This document shows positions 54,871-63,314 of a stretch of 64,000 nucleotides of DNA, one piece after another (within the stretch, counting starts at the first letter, position 1; each line of letters opens with the position of its first letter). This stretch comes from a virus, in IMG/VR virus record IMGVR_UViG_3300024255_000023, positions 1 to 64,000 of that record, one strand, 5' to 3'. Both the position numbers and the translations under genes were made by a program. Under the pieces are notes generated by a model, which was not told where the DNA came from, did not search any database, and saw only the letters and a list, made by a program, of their open reading frames with translations.

Positions 54871-55497
54871 ATGGCAATCTCATCATTATCGAAAATCACA
54901 GTTCCGTTAGCAAGTGGCGACTCAGCTGCAAGCCAGGGCTTGTTAATGCCAAAGCTCCAGTACCGCTTTAGAGTGTCGCTGGAAAACTTTGGTGTTTCAA
55001 CTCCGACAACAGAACTAACAAAACAAGTTATTGACGTAACTAGACCAACAGTAGCATTTGAGCCAATGGAAATACATGCATACAACTCAAAAGCATACTT
55101 AGCAGGCAAGCACACATGGCAACCAATTACACTGAACTTACGTGAAGATGTAAATAATGCTGTACAGAAGCTTGTAGGCGAACAGTTACAGAAGCAATTT
55201 GATTTTATGGAACAGTCAAGTCCGGTATCAGGTCAAGATTATAAATTTACAACACGTATTGAGATCTTAGACGGTGGTAACGGTGTGTATACGCCAAACG
55301 TTCTTGAAACTTTTGAATTATACGGTTGCTTTATTACTAACGCAAACTATAACTCATTAGCATATCAAAACAATGAGCCAGTAACAGTAACACTAGAAAT
55401 GCAGTACGACAATGCAATCCAAACAGATGCAGATGGCGGTATTGGTGTAAGTGTACCGAGACAGAATGGTTCGTTAATAACAGGCGGCGGTTCGTAA
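54871..55497 (+). CDS. gp19: Tail tube protein gp19
   Basis: This is a 208-aa protein (T4 gp19 has 163). LMPKLQYRFRVSLENFGVS, VIDVTRPTVAFEPMEIHAYNSKAYLAGKHTWQPITLNLREDVNN, EQLQKQFDFMEQSSP and LYGCFITNANYNSLAYQNNEPVTVTLEMQYDNA are the standard gp19 tube pattern in marine T4-like phages. Hexameric rings of it form the inner tube under the sheath. It directly follows gp18 and is followed by a strong terminator. Confidence 0.9.
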   Translation: MAISSLSKITVPLASGDSAASQGLLMPKLQYRFRVSLENFGVSTPTTELTKQVIDVTRPTVAFEPMEIHAYNSKAYLAGKHTWQPITLNLREDVNNAVQKLVGEQLQKQFDFMEQSSPVSGQDYKFTTRIEILDGGNGVYTPNVLETFELYGCFITNANYNSLAYQNNEPVTVTLEMQYDNAIQTDADGGIGVSVPRQNGSLITGGGS

Positions 55498-55516
55498 GTT
55501 ACTTAAACATAACAGT

Positions 55517-55542
55517 AAAAGGGGGCTTTATGCCCCTTTTTT
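55517..55542 (+). terminator. Intrinsic terminator after gp19
   Basis: AAAGGGGGC and GCCCCTTT pair around loop TTTAT, followed by TTTTT. Confidence 0.9.
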
Positions 55543-55567
55543 ATTATCTACGCACATAAAAGATATA

Positions 55568-55575
55568 GATAAATA
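55568..55575 (+). promoter_or_regulatory. Late promoter GATAAATA
   Basis: The octamer ends exactly six bases before the A of the ATG at 55581, so the predicted mRNA begins with its start codon. No ribosome binding site is present. Confidence 0.8.
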
Positions 55576-55580
55576 TTAGT

Positions 55581-56813
55581 ATGACAACTAATGCATATTC
55601 AAACAACCTAAATTCCTATAATGGACCTAAAGGTAATCTAGCTGATTACAATCATGCTTCGCGACTATTCCTCAGCAACAATTTAAAGTTTGCACCAAAA
55701 ACCAAATATCTGTTTCATACGTTTTTTGCAATTGATCCGAACGTAGCTAATACTATACAAGCATTAATTGAAAAGTATGGTATTGAAATTGGTATGCTTG
55801 TTAAAGCAGCAGACTTACCTAAATTTCAAGCTACTGTTGAAACACGTAAGAAATATAATCGTATAAAAAATATGCAAACAGCAATTCAATATCAGCCTAT
55901 TACTATTACATTTCATGACGATAATCATGGCGTAACAACAGCATTACTTGAAGCATATTATAGATACTATTATGCTGATGCCTGGTACGGGAATGATGCA
56001 GGAGCATATAACAAAGCTGGTGACGGTGATGCTACATACAAAGGTAGAGAACGTAACCAATTTAGATATGGATTAGATAATAATTTATCTGTTCCGTTTT
56101 TTAGAAATATACAAATATCTCAATTATCACGATCACAGTTTACAACATACACATTAGTAAATCCAATAATTACAAATTGGGAACATGATCAAGTTGAAAG
56201 TTCAGACAACGGAACCTTCATGCAGAATACTATTACGCTTCAATACGAAGCTGTTCATTATAGTAGAGGAACTGTAGAAGCAGGCGATGACGGTAATCCA
56301 GTTGGATTCGGAACAGTACATTATGATACACAGCCAAGTCCATTAGCTGTGCCTAATGCTACACAAGAAGAAGTTGACTTAGTTGCAAATACAAATATTG
56401 AACAATACACAAATAACGATCCTAATATTGATTATGATAACGGACCTTTAACATACTTGCCAGATGCGGTTAATGATCTTTATACTAGAATATCGCAAGT
56501 AACAAATATTGACAACATTGGCGGACTAGCTGACATTAATATACCAAAAACACGAGGTGCAGGCGGACAACAAAGTGTAACAAAATCTTCAAGTAGTAAT
56601 ATTACATCTAATAGTAATACTAACTCTAGTTTAAGTGTAGAAGATTTAACTAAGAATCCAGCAGCATTAGACTCATTAGCTAAGTTATTATTCTTAGCAG
56701 ACTTTTTAAGTGATGGCGGGGCTGGTATTAATGGATTAACTGCTGCTTGGGCAGCATTGCCGATTACACAAAGAGAATCTTATAAGAAACAAATTTTAGA
56801 GGAAGCTGTATAA
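55581..56813 (+). CDS. Tail-tube-fold virion protein (gp54/gp48-like candidate)
   Basis: This is a 410-aa protein. YSNNLNSYNGPKGNLADYNHASRLFLSNN leads to KTKYLFHTFFAI, GMLVKAADLPKFQATVETRKKYNRIKNMQTAIQYQPITITFHDDNHGVTTALLEAYYRYYYADAW. The second part resembles the gp19 tube-protein fold; T4 baseplate-to-tube proteins gp54 and gp48 are related in fold and of similar size, so a tube initiator or cap is a reasonable guess. The C-terminal part is Asn/Ser-rich (SSSSNITSNSNTNSS) followed by a helical end. The mRNA is predicted leaderless. The stop overlaps the next ATG by one base. Confidence 0.65.
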   Translation: MTTNAYSNNLNSYNGPKGNLADYNHASRLFLSNNLKFAPKTKYLFHTFFAIDPNVANTIQALIEKYGIEIGMLVKAADLPKFQATVETRKKYNRIKNMQTAIQYQPITITFHDDNHGVTTALLEAYYRYYYADAWYGNDAGAYNKAGDGDATYKGRERNQFRYGLDNNLSVPFFRNIQISQLSRSQFTTYTLVNPIITNWEHDQVESSDNGTFMQNTITLQYEAVHYSRGTVEAGDDGNPVGFGTVHYDTQPSPLAVPNATQEEVDLVANTNIEQYTNNDPNIDYDNGPLTYLPDAVNDLYTRISQVTNIDNIGGLADINIPKTRGAGGQQSVTKSSSSNITSNSNTNSSLSVEDLTKNPAALDSLAKLLFLADFLSDGGAGINGLTAAWAALPITQRESYKKQILEEAV

Positions 56814-57184
56814 TGAGTAGTTTACCAATTCCAAACATATCAAAAAGATCTGATAAAGGAGTGCAATTATTTTTTGACACTTATTATAACACACAAATTA
56901 ATTTATCAGACAACGAACTAAGTGTGGTAATTGCATTTTTTGAAGATGCAGGATTTGACAAAACAGCTGCAATAGCTGTTAGTACCCTTTTATTAAGACA
57001 AGCAAAAAATGAAAACATCAAAATATTTGAATTATTAGATACACTAAAAACAATTGATAGTACACGATTAAGTTCTATTGTTGCTGAAATACTTAATTAC
57101 AATCGAAAAAGAACAAGCGTTGTTGGATTTAGAAAACAAAAAAATGCAACAATTGAAACAAGAAATATACTTGAAGGTTCCTAA
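56813..57184 (+). CDS. Conserved phage protein of unknown function
   Basis: This 123-aa, mainly helical protein reads SSLPIPNISKRSDKGVQLFFDTYYNTQINLS, AFFEDAGFDKTAAIAVSTLLLRQAKNENIKIFELLDTLKTI and ILNYNRKRTSVVGFRK. I recognise the pattern from conserved genes next to gp4 in marine T4-like phages; no function is established to my knowledge. One-base overlaps with both neighbours (TAATG-type) show tight translational coupling with the tube-like protein and gp4, so a role in tail or head completion is likely. Confidence 0.65.
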   Translation: MSSLPIPNISKRSDKGVQLFFDTYYNTQINLSDNELSVVIAFFEDAGFDKTAAIAVSTLLLRQAKNENIKIFELLDTLKTIDSTRLSSIVAEILNYNRKRTSVVGFRKQKNATIETRNILEGS

Positions 57185-57621
57185 TGGCCAAATTTGCCCA
57201 AGGGAAATATACTTTAAAATTTCCTGAAAAGTATGTTGGAAATAAAACCCCAACATACCGCAGTAGTTGGGAATTTGCTTTTATGCGTTTTTGTGACGAG
57301 CATACTAGTGTTGAACAATGGGCAAGTGAAGCAATAAAGATTCCGTATAGAAATCCATTAACAGGAAAAAACACAATATACGTGCCTGACTTTTTTATAG
57401 TATATGGTGACAAAGTTGGTAAAAAGCGAGTCGAGTTAATAGAAGTTAAGCCAGCTAATCAAACTCTACGCGAAAAGGTTGGGCGTAGTAAACACAATCA
57501 AGCACACTACGTAATTAATCAAGCTAAGTGGCAAGCTGCAAGGGCGTGGTGCAGTCAAAAAAATATTTTCTTTAGAATTATAAATGAACAAGATATGTTT
57601 CACCAAGGCAAAAGAAGATAA
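57184..57621 (+). CDS. gp4: Head completion protein gp4-like
   Basis: This is a 145-aa protein (T4 gp4 is about 150). AKFAQGKYTLKFPEKYVGN..TYRSSWEFAFMRFCDEHTSVEQWASEAIKIPYRNPLTGKNTIYVPDFFI, then ELIEVKPANQT and NQAKWQAARAWCSQKN. The E...W.SE...IPY...G....Y.PDF...EVKP pattern is a TnsA/restriction-endonuclease-like core; the probable catalytic set is Glu of SSWEF, Asp of PDFF and the EVK triad. gp4 acts at head completion after packaging. It overlaps the preceding gene by one base. Confidence 0.85.
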   Translation: MAKFAQGKYTLKFPEKYVGNKTPTYRSSWEFAFMRFCDEHTSVEQWASEAIKIPYRNPLTGKNTIYVPDFFIVYGDKVGKKRVELIEVKPANQTLREKVGRSKHNQAHYVINQAKWQAARAWCSQKNIFFRIINEQDMFHQGKRR

Positions 57622-57624
57622 ATA
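57617..57624 (+). promoter_or_regulatory. Late promoter GATAAATA
   Basis: T4-type late octamer overlapping the gp4 stop codon; predicted start 57630, then AGGA before the ATG at 57652. Confidence 0.75.
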
Positions 57625-57651
57625 AAACTAGCATATAATGGTATAGGACAC

Positions 57652-58155
57652 ATGACCAAGAAACTAGAAGACTTACTAAATTTGCCCGAGAGCAAAGAAA
57701 TTATAAAAGATGCAGAAATGCAAGAGACTGAACAACAGTCTTATCATCTTGAACAACAACAAGAAACAATGCGAGACATTGCCGAATTTGATAAGATATC
57801 AAGTGCATTGCCGCAAGTAAAAGGTTTAGGTGATTTAGCTGATAAAGAACTTAGTGAAGTATCAGACAAAGCAATGCAAGCATACGAAGACTTAATGGAC
57901 TTAGGTATGAACGTAGAAGCACGTTACAGTGGCAGAGTATTTGAAGTTGCTGGTAATATGTTAAAAACAAACCTTGATGCTAAAGTTGCTAAGTTAGACA
58001 AAAAACTAAAAATGGTTGAGTTACAATTAAAGAAAGAAAAATTAGATAGTGACAAAGGAGCCAAAGGCGATGATTTCGTTAACGGTGAAGGTTATGTTGT
58101 TACTGACAGGAATAGTCTATTAGAACGTCTAAAAGGACTAGATAATGATAAATAA
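57652..58155 (+). CDS. gp16: Terminase small subunit gp16-like
   Basis: This is a 167-aa protein (T4 gp16 has 164). Acidic N-terminus KLEDLLNLPESKEII, a central helical pair (MRDIAEFDKISSAL; LSEVSDKAMQAYEDLMDLGMNVEARYSGRVFEVAGNMLKTNLDAK) and a Lys/Glu-rich coiled coil (KLDKKLKMVELQLKKEK) match small terminase subunits of T4-like phages, which form rings and stimulate gp17 ATPase. The C-terminus GYVVTDRNSLLERLKG is also typical. One unknown gene and a frameshifted locus separate it from gp17, whereas in T4 genes 16 and 17 overlap. Confidence 0.8.
   Translation: MTKKLEDLLNLPESKEIIKDAEMQETEQQSYHLEQQQETMRDIAEFDKISSALPQVKGLGDLADKELSEVSDKAMQAYEDLMDLGMNVEARYSGRVFEVAGNMLKTNLDAKVAKLDKKLKMVELQLKKEKLDSDKGAKGDDFVNGEGYVVTDRNSLLERLKGLDNDK
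58147..58154 (+). promoter_or_regulatory. Late promoter GATAAATA
   Basis: T4-type late octamer overlapping the end of gp16; predicted start 58160, then TAGGAAA before the ATG at 58176. Confidence 0.75.
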
Positions 58156-58175
58156 CATATAATAGGAAACATAAC

Positions 58176-58733
58176 ATGCGCAAATTTAATGAAATTCTTA
58201 CAGAAGCAAAAAAAACATACGAGTTTAAAGTAGGCATTGCTGGCAATTGTCCAGATGAATGTGTGCAACAAATGAAAATGGCACTTGAAAAATATGATGT
58301 TGTAAATATAACAGCAGGCAAGAAAACACCAATTCAAGAACGTCCATTAGATTTTCCACAATTACAAAATATGGAAGTAACATATTTTGAAGCAGAAGTT
58401 AACTATCCAACTACGCCGCAAGTATTACAAGAGTATTTAGGCAAGTGTTGCGGTGTTGATCAAGCATATATTATTGTGCGCAATATGAATGATCCTAGAG
58501 AAGAATATCAAGACGCTCCAGAAGAAACTACATACGATGTGTTATTAACACAAGAAGATATGGGTGGCGAATCTGCACAAAAAGAAGTAGCAGGAGAACG
58601 CATAATGGGATTACTAAAAGAATTAGAAACTGCCCGTAAGGAACGAGATCATGAACCTACTGAAGGCGTACACGTAGGCGATAGCAAAGATATTGACAAC
58701 AAAGAAAACAGTGCCAGCACTGTAGGGAGTTAA
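58176..58733 (+). CDS. Conserved phage protein of unknown function
   Basis: This 185-aa protein reads RKFNEILTEAKKTYEFKVGIAGNCP, then QMKMALEKYDVVNITAGKKTPIQERPLDFPQLQNMEVTYFEAEVNYPTTPQVLQEYLGKCCGV and YIIVRNMNDPREEYQ. The middle looks like an alpha/beta ferredoxin-like fold. I recognise the P(I)QERPLDFPQLQNMEVT pattern from environmental marine myovirus genomes between the terminase genes, with no known role. The C-terminus is charged and low-complexity. Possibly packaging-related by position only. Confidence 0.6.
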   Translation: MRKFNEILTEAKKTYEFKVGIAGNCPDECVQQMKMALEKYDVVNITAGKKTPIQERPLDFPQLQNMEVTYFEAEVNYPTTPQVLQEYLGKCCGVDQAYIIVRNMNDPREEYQDAPEETTYDVLLTQEDMGGESAQKEVAGERIMGLLKELETARKERDHEPTEGVHVGDSKDIDNKENSASTVGS

Positions 58734-58737
58734 AAAA

Positions 58738-59076
58738 ATGGATATGAAAAATATTTTACAAAACATGGATGCAGCCGCAAGTGGTGATAAACCTTCCGCT
58801 GATACAAAAGATGTTAACAGTATGAAAACTATCTTAGAGTCTATACAAGAATGTGGTAGCCCAATGATGGCAGGACAAGAAATGCCAATGGCGTCAGAAG
58901 GTGGACAACCAGTAACAGTAAGTATTACAGCATCAGGTAAAGATAATGTATCAGACTTAATTGCAATGATGCAGATGCTGCTGGCATTACACAGATGGGT
59001 CCAGCAGTTACAGATGAACCAAAAATGTTACCAGCACCAGATGGCGATGACCAAGAAATGGACATGGCTACTATGA
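58738..59076 (+). CDS. 5' part of an apparently frameshifted conserved protein
   Basis: This 112-codon frame starts five bases after the previous stop. DMKNILQNMDAAASGDKPSADTKDVNSMKTILESIQE and VTVSITASGKDNVSDLIAMMQ look like a genuine helical, acidic phage protein. From about 58970 the frame becomes unlikely (MLLALHRWVQQLQMNQKCYQ), while the -1 frame continues the same character as DAAGITQMGPAVTDEPKM. A single-base shift between about 58963 and 58974 would join the two into one protein of about 240 residues. No classic slippery heptamer is visible. It may be an assembly error, a true mutation or unusual recoding. Confidence 0.55.
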   Translation: MDMKNILQNMDAAASGDKPSADTKDVNSMKTILESIQECGSPMMAGQEMPMASEGGQPVTVSITASGKDNVSDLIAMMQMLLALHRWVQQLQMNQKCYQHQMAMTKKWTWLL

Positions 59077-59462
59077 GAGACTTAATAGTTGGTAAACCTG
59101 ATGAACCAACTGAAGAAAATTATGCCAATTCACCAGATCCAGAATACGGTGATATGAGCGATGCTATTCCAGATGGTAATGATTTGAACCGCAAGAAGAA
59201 AGCATACCCTGCTACACAAGATGGCGACAACCCAATGGCTGTTGAAGACGATAGCGATGATACATCTGAGTTAGAAGCACGTATTAAAGAAGAACTAAAA
59301 GCAGCATTAGAAGGTAAGTATTCTAAAAAAAAAGTCGACAAAAAAGTAAGTGAAAAAGAATCACCAGCAGGCGGTCCAGCATGTTGGGATGGTAAAAAGA
59401 TTGGAAGCCCTAAAACTAAAATGAAGGGCGGAAAAAGAGTAAACAACTGCGTATCAGCTTAA
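58995..59462 (+). CDS. 3' part of an apparently frameshifted conserved protein
   Basis: This 155-codon frame opens at an ATG with no ribosome binding site, 81 bases inside the preceding frame. It reads MGPAVTDEPKMLPAPDGDDQEMDMATMRDLIVGKPDEPT, then acidic repeats and a Lys-rich end CWDGKKIGSPKTKMKGGKRVNNC. The frame is open back to at least DAAGITQ upstream of this ATG, which supports it being the continuation of the 58738 frame rather than a separate gene. A terminator follows directly. Function unknown; position suggests head or packaging. Confidence 0.55.
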   Translation: MGPAVTDEPKMLPAPDGDDQEMDMATMRDLIVGKPDEPTEENYANSPDPEYGDMSDAIPDGNDLNRKKKAYPATQDGDNPMAVEDDSDDTSELEARIKEELKAALEGKYSKKKVDKKVSEKESPAGGPACWDGKKIGSPKTKMKGGKRVNNCVSA

Positions 59463-59477
59463 TTCCTTAAACTAATC

Positions 59478-59504
59478 AATAGGCTCTTCGGGGCCTATTT
59501 TTTT
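59478..59504 (+). terminator. Intrinsic terminator with TTCG tetraloop
   Basis: AATAGGCTC and GGGCCTATT (one T-G pair) close on TTCG, then TTTTT. It lies directly before the gp17 promoter. Confidence 0.9.
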
Positions 59505-59505
59505 G

Positions 59506-59513
59506 AATAAATA
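59506..59513 (+). promoter_or_regulatory. Late promoter AATAAATA
   Basis: The octamer ends exactly six bases before the A of the gp17 ATG, predicting a leaderless mRNA. Terminator, promoter and start codon fit within 44 bp. Confidence 0.8.
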
Positions 59514-59518
59514 TTATT

Positions 59519-61099
59519 ATGGCAGCATCACTAGACGGCGTCTTAATTAAGAAAGCCAATAAACAAGAAACATTTACAAATGCACAAGTAGAAGACTTGA
59601 TGAAGTGCATGGATCCTGACGAAGGGTATCTACACTTTGCAAAACACTTTGCATTTATTCAACATCCTGTGAAGGGAAAACTGTTATTTGATCCTTACGA
59701 GTATCAGTTAAGACTGATGCACAGTTATCATAACTATCGTTTTAATATTAATATGATGCCTAGACAAACAGGTAAAACTACCTGTGCTAGTATCTACCTA
59801 GCATGGTATGCAATGTTTAAACCAGATCAAACTATTCTAGTTGCTGCACACAAATACACAGGCGCACAAGAAATTATGTCACGCATACGCTTTGTGTATG
59901 AGACTTGTCCTGATCATATACGTGCAGGTGTTACAAGTTATAACAAACAATCGATTGAATTTGAAAATGGTTCACGTATTGTAGCACAAACAACAACAGG
60001 CAACACAGGACGTGGTATGAGTATTTCGTTACTGTACTGTGACGAGTTTGCATTTGTTATGCCTAACATTGCTGAAGAGTTTTGGACATCAATATCTCCT
60101 ACACTAGCAACAGGTGGTCGTGCTATTATTACTAGTACGCCTAACAGTGATGAAGATACATTTGCTACTATTTGGAAACAAGCAGAAGAAAAGTTTGATG
60201 CACACGGCAATGAACAAGAGCTTGGAATAAATGGATTTCATAGTTTTGTTGCCGAGTGGCACGAACATCCCGATAGAGATGAAGAATGGAAGACAGAAGA
60301 AATTGGACGCATTGGCGAAGAAAAGTTTAGACGTGAGTATGGTTGTGAATTTTTAGTATTTGACGAAACATTAATCAACAGTATTAAACTTGCAACCATG
60401 GACGGCAGAAGCCCTATACTTAATATGGGGCAAACACGTTGGTATAAAAAACCAACCAGCCAATATACATATGCAGTAGCACTTGATCCTAGTATGGGCA
60501 CAGGTGGCGATAATGCTGCTATACAAGTTTTTGAATTACCTAGTTACGAACAAGTTGCCGAATGGCAACACAATCAAACTGCAATACCCGGACAAGTTAG
60601 AGTGTTAAGTGATATATGCAAGTATCTAGAAGAGCAAACTAAAAACCCGCAAGGAATTTACTGGAGCGTGGAGAACAATGGACTAGGCGAGGCTGCCCTT
60701 ATCGTTATAAACGACTACGGAGAAGAGAACATTCCGGGTTTGTTCGTCAGTGAGCCTATCCGCAAGGGACACGTTCGTAAATTCCGCAAAGGATTTAATA
60801 CTACACACAGCACAAAAGTAACTGCTTGTAGTAGATTAAAGACTATGATTGAAAACGATAAAATGATTATCAACAGCAAACCGTTTGTATCTGAACTTAA
60901 AGGCTTTGTTGCTACAGGTTCAAGCTATCAAGCAAAATCTGGTATGAGTGATGATTTAGTAAGTGCAACATTACTTGCTATCAGAATGATGAGTGTGTTA
61001 AAAGACTGGGATCCTAGAGTGTACAATTCGTTTAATCAAGCAGAGGATATTGAAGACTACGAAGCACCCATGCCAATCTTCGTTAGCAGCAATTATTGA
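59519..61099 (+). CDS. gp17: Terminase large subunit gp17
   Basis: This is a 526-aa protein (T4 gp17 has 610). ATPase domain: Walker A PRQTGKTT (residues 81-88), Walker B LLYCDE (Asp175, Glu176) and coupling motif AIITSTPN (about 202-209). The RNase H-like nuclease domain begins near YAVALDPSMGTGGDNAA (Asp323) and includes SVENNGLGEAAL and SDDLVSATLLAIRMM. It cuts concatemeric DNA and pumps it into the prohead. The ATG is predicted to be the first base of its late mRNA; there is no ribosome binding site. The next late promoter overlaps its stop. Confidence 0.95.
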   Translation: MAASLDGVLIKKANKQETFTNAQVEDLMKCMDPDEGYLHFAKHFAFIQHPVKGKLLFDPYEYQLRLMHSYHNYRFNINMMPRQTGKTTCASIYLAWYAMFKPDQTILVAAHKYTGAQEIMSRIRFVYETCPDHIRAGVTSYNKQSIEFENGSRIVAQTTTGNTGRGMSISLLYCDEFAFVMPNIAEEFWTSISPTLATGGRAIITSTPNSDEDTFATIWKQAEEKFDAHGNEQELGINGFHSFVAEWHEHPDRDEEWKTEEIGRIGEEKFRREYGCEFLVFDETLINSIKLATMDGRSPILNMGQTRWYKKPTSQYTYAVALDPSMGTGGDNAAIQVFELPSYEQVAEWQHNQTAIPGQVRVLSDICKYLEEQTKNPQGIYWSVENNGLGEAALIVINDYGEENIPGLFVSEPIRKGHVRKFRKGFNTTHSTKVTACSRLKTMIENDKMIINSKPFVSELKGFVATGSSYQAKSGMSDDLVSATLLAIRMMSVLKDWDPRVYNSFNQAEDIEDYEAPMPIFVSSNY

Positions 61100-61105
61100 T
61101 AAATA
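61098..61105 (+). promoter_or_regulatory. Late promoter GATAAATA
   Basis: It overlaps the gp17 stop codon. The octamer ends exactly six bases before the A of the ATG at 61111, predicting a leaderless mRNA. Confidence 0.8.
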
Positions 61106-61110
61106 CTTTT

Positions 61111-63162
61111 ATGAAGAATCTTGACAACATAGCAGATGAACTATTTAATAAAGTTCGAGGACGTTTTCCGAATGTTACTATTGGTGACGAAGAAGGAAAA
61201 ATAACTAATGTACCTGAAGAAGCTCGTTTCTTTGACTTTGAGTACAAAGAGTCAAACAGAGCATTAGGTAAAGTAAGTATTAGTATTGACGATACTAGTT
61301 TAAGTGTTATGTATAGTAATGATTTTGTTGCTAATGAAGACGCAATGACTAGAGACAATTGGTATAATTTTCTTAAAGAGCTTAGAGTATTCAGCAAGAA
61401 AAGAATGTTAAATTTTGATACTAGAAATATTACAAAATCAAACTTAGATCGCAGAGATTACAACTTTTTAGCGTCAAACCGCACTGAGGAAGAACAGATG
61501 ACAGAGTCAACAATGTATGGAACAGATAAAACAAGTTTTCAAAAATTTGGAAACGCAAAATTATCTATAAAACATTCTACGCCAATTAGCGTAGAAGAGA
61601 ATAGCAGAGCCAGAAGTCAAAAGATTGGCAAAATTTATATTGAAAATGCAGAGGGTGAAAAGTTTAAATATCCTTACAAACACCTAAGCGGTGCAAGAGC
61701 AATGGCAACACATGTTGCAGAAGGCGGTTATCCTTATGATGACTTTGGTAAACATATTGTAGGTTTGTCAGAAGAACTAAACAAGTTACGTAAGTTTAAA
61801 ACTTATATGGGCCGTTCAAGTGTAATGGCAGAAAGTCTAGCTGGATATGTAGACATTGTTAAAGAACGTGCAGTAGCAATTAAAAAAGAAATTTCAAATT
61901 TACAAAAACCAGGTTATTATAAAGAAGCAGTTGACGGCTTTGAAACACCTGTACTAGAAGATGTACCAAGTGATGTTGCAGAAAATTGGATTGATCAACT
62001 TACTATCAAACAGTTTAACGAAGAATTACAAGATGTTTTTCCATACATTTATAATCTTGTAAGTGAAGCAACAAAAGCACAAGACGTAACATTAGAAGAA
62101 TTAGAAGAAGGTCCTATTGATTGGGCTAAAGGTAAGATTGCTGACTTTAAACAAGGTCGTGCTGACAATATGAAACAGTATGATCAAGACTTACATATAT
62201 TAAGAACGGTATTGTCAAGCAACGGCATGGACAAAACAATGATCAGCAGACTAGAACAAGGTTGTTTAAATGATCCAAGAGTTTGTTTGTATAATGAAAT
62301 TCGTAAAAAGAATATGCAAGCCGGTGATATGGATGTAGAAGTAGAACGCATTGGTAAAGAATTAAACAGTGGGTGGACTACACGTTCGGGTACAACAGAT
62401 GAACAAGCTATTGAAGATGCATTTGAAGAAATGATGGGACAGTTTGGTGAAGGTAACAGCCCGCACAAAAAAGGTACTGCAAAGTACAAGAAGCATATGG
62501 CAGCAATGCATGCCGAAGACTTTGATCCTGAACATTTTGATGGAGAGTTTCAAGGTTATGCTACAGGTGACGACGGTGAAGAAGACGGAGCAGATATAGA
62601 GTACACAGCAACAATAGTTAACGGTAAGCCAGTTGTGCATCCTAAGTCAATTAGAGTACATGCACATGGTACCAATCCAAGTAGCAAATTAGGCCATGAT
62701 GTTGATATGGATACTGAAATGCAAGATCCAGAAGACATGATGCAACAGTGTCAAGATCATGCAAACGAACTTTGGGCAAAGCAACAACAAGCACAAGGCG
62801 AAGGTAATGCATATTCAGGTGCTGTAGCAAAAGCTAAAATGAACGGCAAGAAAAAAGGTGACAAAATTGACGGTCCAGACGGTGACGAGATTACACTTGA
62901 AAAGGACGAAAAGACACCATTAGGCGAGTTCATACTAAGTTACTTTGATAGAGAAAACGGACAGTTTCCAAAAGGTGAAACAGCAGTACTAACAATGGTA
63001 GAGAAAGACTACGGCGAGAAATTTATTACACCTGCTAAACAATTTATTGAAATGATCAATAACAAAGTAGCAGAAGTAATGGGCTACAGAGATACTGAAA
63101 TGGAACCAACGATACAACAAGACGAAGAACTAGGCGATATACGTAGATTATCAGGGCTGTAA
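61111..63162 (+). CDS. Large conserved marine-myovirus protein of unknown function
   Basis: This is a 684-aa protein from the ATG at 61111 (MKNLDNIADELFNKVRGRFPNVTIGDEEGKITN); an upstream TTG would lie within the promoter. It is acidic and hydrophilic, with no signal peptide or membrane segment. The N-terminal domain (about 1-110) includes ARFFDFEY and WYNFLKELRVFSKKRMLNFDTRNI; the middle is helical; the C-terminus (PDGDEITLEKDEKTPLGEFILSYFDRENGQFPKGETAVLTMVEKDYGEKF) is compact. I know this pattern from environmental T4-like contigs beside gp17, without function. It may be an internal head or packaging protein by position and late expression. Confidence 0.65.
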   Translation: MKNLDNIADELFNKVRGRFPNVTIGDEEGKITNVPEEARFFDFEYKESNRALGKVSISIDDTSLSVMYSNDFVANEDAMTRDNWYNFLKELRVFSKKRMLNFDTRNITKSNLDRRDYNFLASNRTEEEQMTESTMYGTDKTSFQKFGNAKLSIKHSTPISVEENSRARSQKIGKIYIENAEGEKFKYPYKHLSGARAMATHVAEGGYPYDDFGKHIVGLSEELNKLRKFKTYMGRSSVMAESLAGYVDIVKERAVAIKKEISNLQKPGYYKEAVDGFETPVLEDVPSDVAENWIDQLTIKQFNEELQDVFPYIYNLVSEATKAQDVTLEELEEGPIDWAKGKIADFKQGRADNMKQYDQDLHILRTVLSSNGMDKTMISRLEQGCLNDPRVCLYNEIRKKNMQAGDMDVEVERIGKELNSGWTTRSGTTDEQAIEDAFEEMMGQFGEGNSPHKKGTAKYKKHMAAMHAEDFDPEHFDGEFQGYATGDDGEEDGADIEYTATIVNGKPVVHPKSIRVHAHGTNPSSKLGHDVDMDTEMQDPEDMMQQCQDHANELWAKQQQAQGEGNAYSGAVAKAKMNGKKKGDKIDGPDGDEITLEKDEKTPLGEFILSYFDRENGQFPKGETAVLTMVEKDYGEKFITPAKQFIEMINNKVAEVMGYRDTEMEPTIQQDEELGDIRRLSGL

Positions 63163-63205
63163 TAGTCCTGTTATAAGTTTTATTTCTTTTTCTTTAAAAA
63201 AAGAC

Positions 63206-63234
63206 TTGACAACGTAAATAGCAGAGTGTATAAT
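63206..63234 (+). promoter_or_regulatory. Consensus sigma70 promoter of gp32
   Basis: TTGACA (63206-63211), a 17-base spacer, TATAAT (63229-63234), a perfect match to both hexamers. The predicted start is near 63241, giving a 74-nt leader. Confidence 0.92.
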
Positions 63235-63241
63235 AACAACT

Positions 63242-63286
63242 GTGCTATATACAAAATAGGCACTAGTAGCAATATAGCTACTGCAC
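63242..63286 (+). promoter_or_regulatory. Structured gp32 leader, possible autoregulatory operator
   Basis: AGTAGC (63265-63270) and GCTACT (63277-63282) form a six-pair hairpin. GTGC (63242-63245) can pair with either GCAC at 63260-63263 or GCAC at 63283-63286. T4 gp32 represses its own mRNA by binding a leader pseudoknot and the adjacent unstructured region; this leader might act the same way. Confidence 0.4.
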
Positions 63287-63314
63287 ATAGGCATAACAAT
63301 TAGGAGGCATAACT

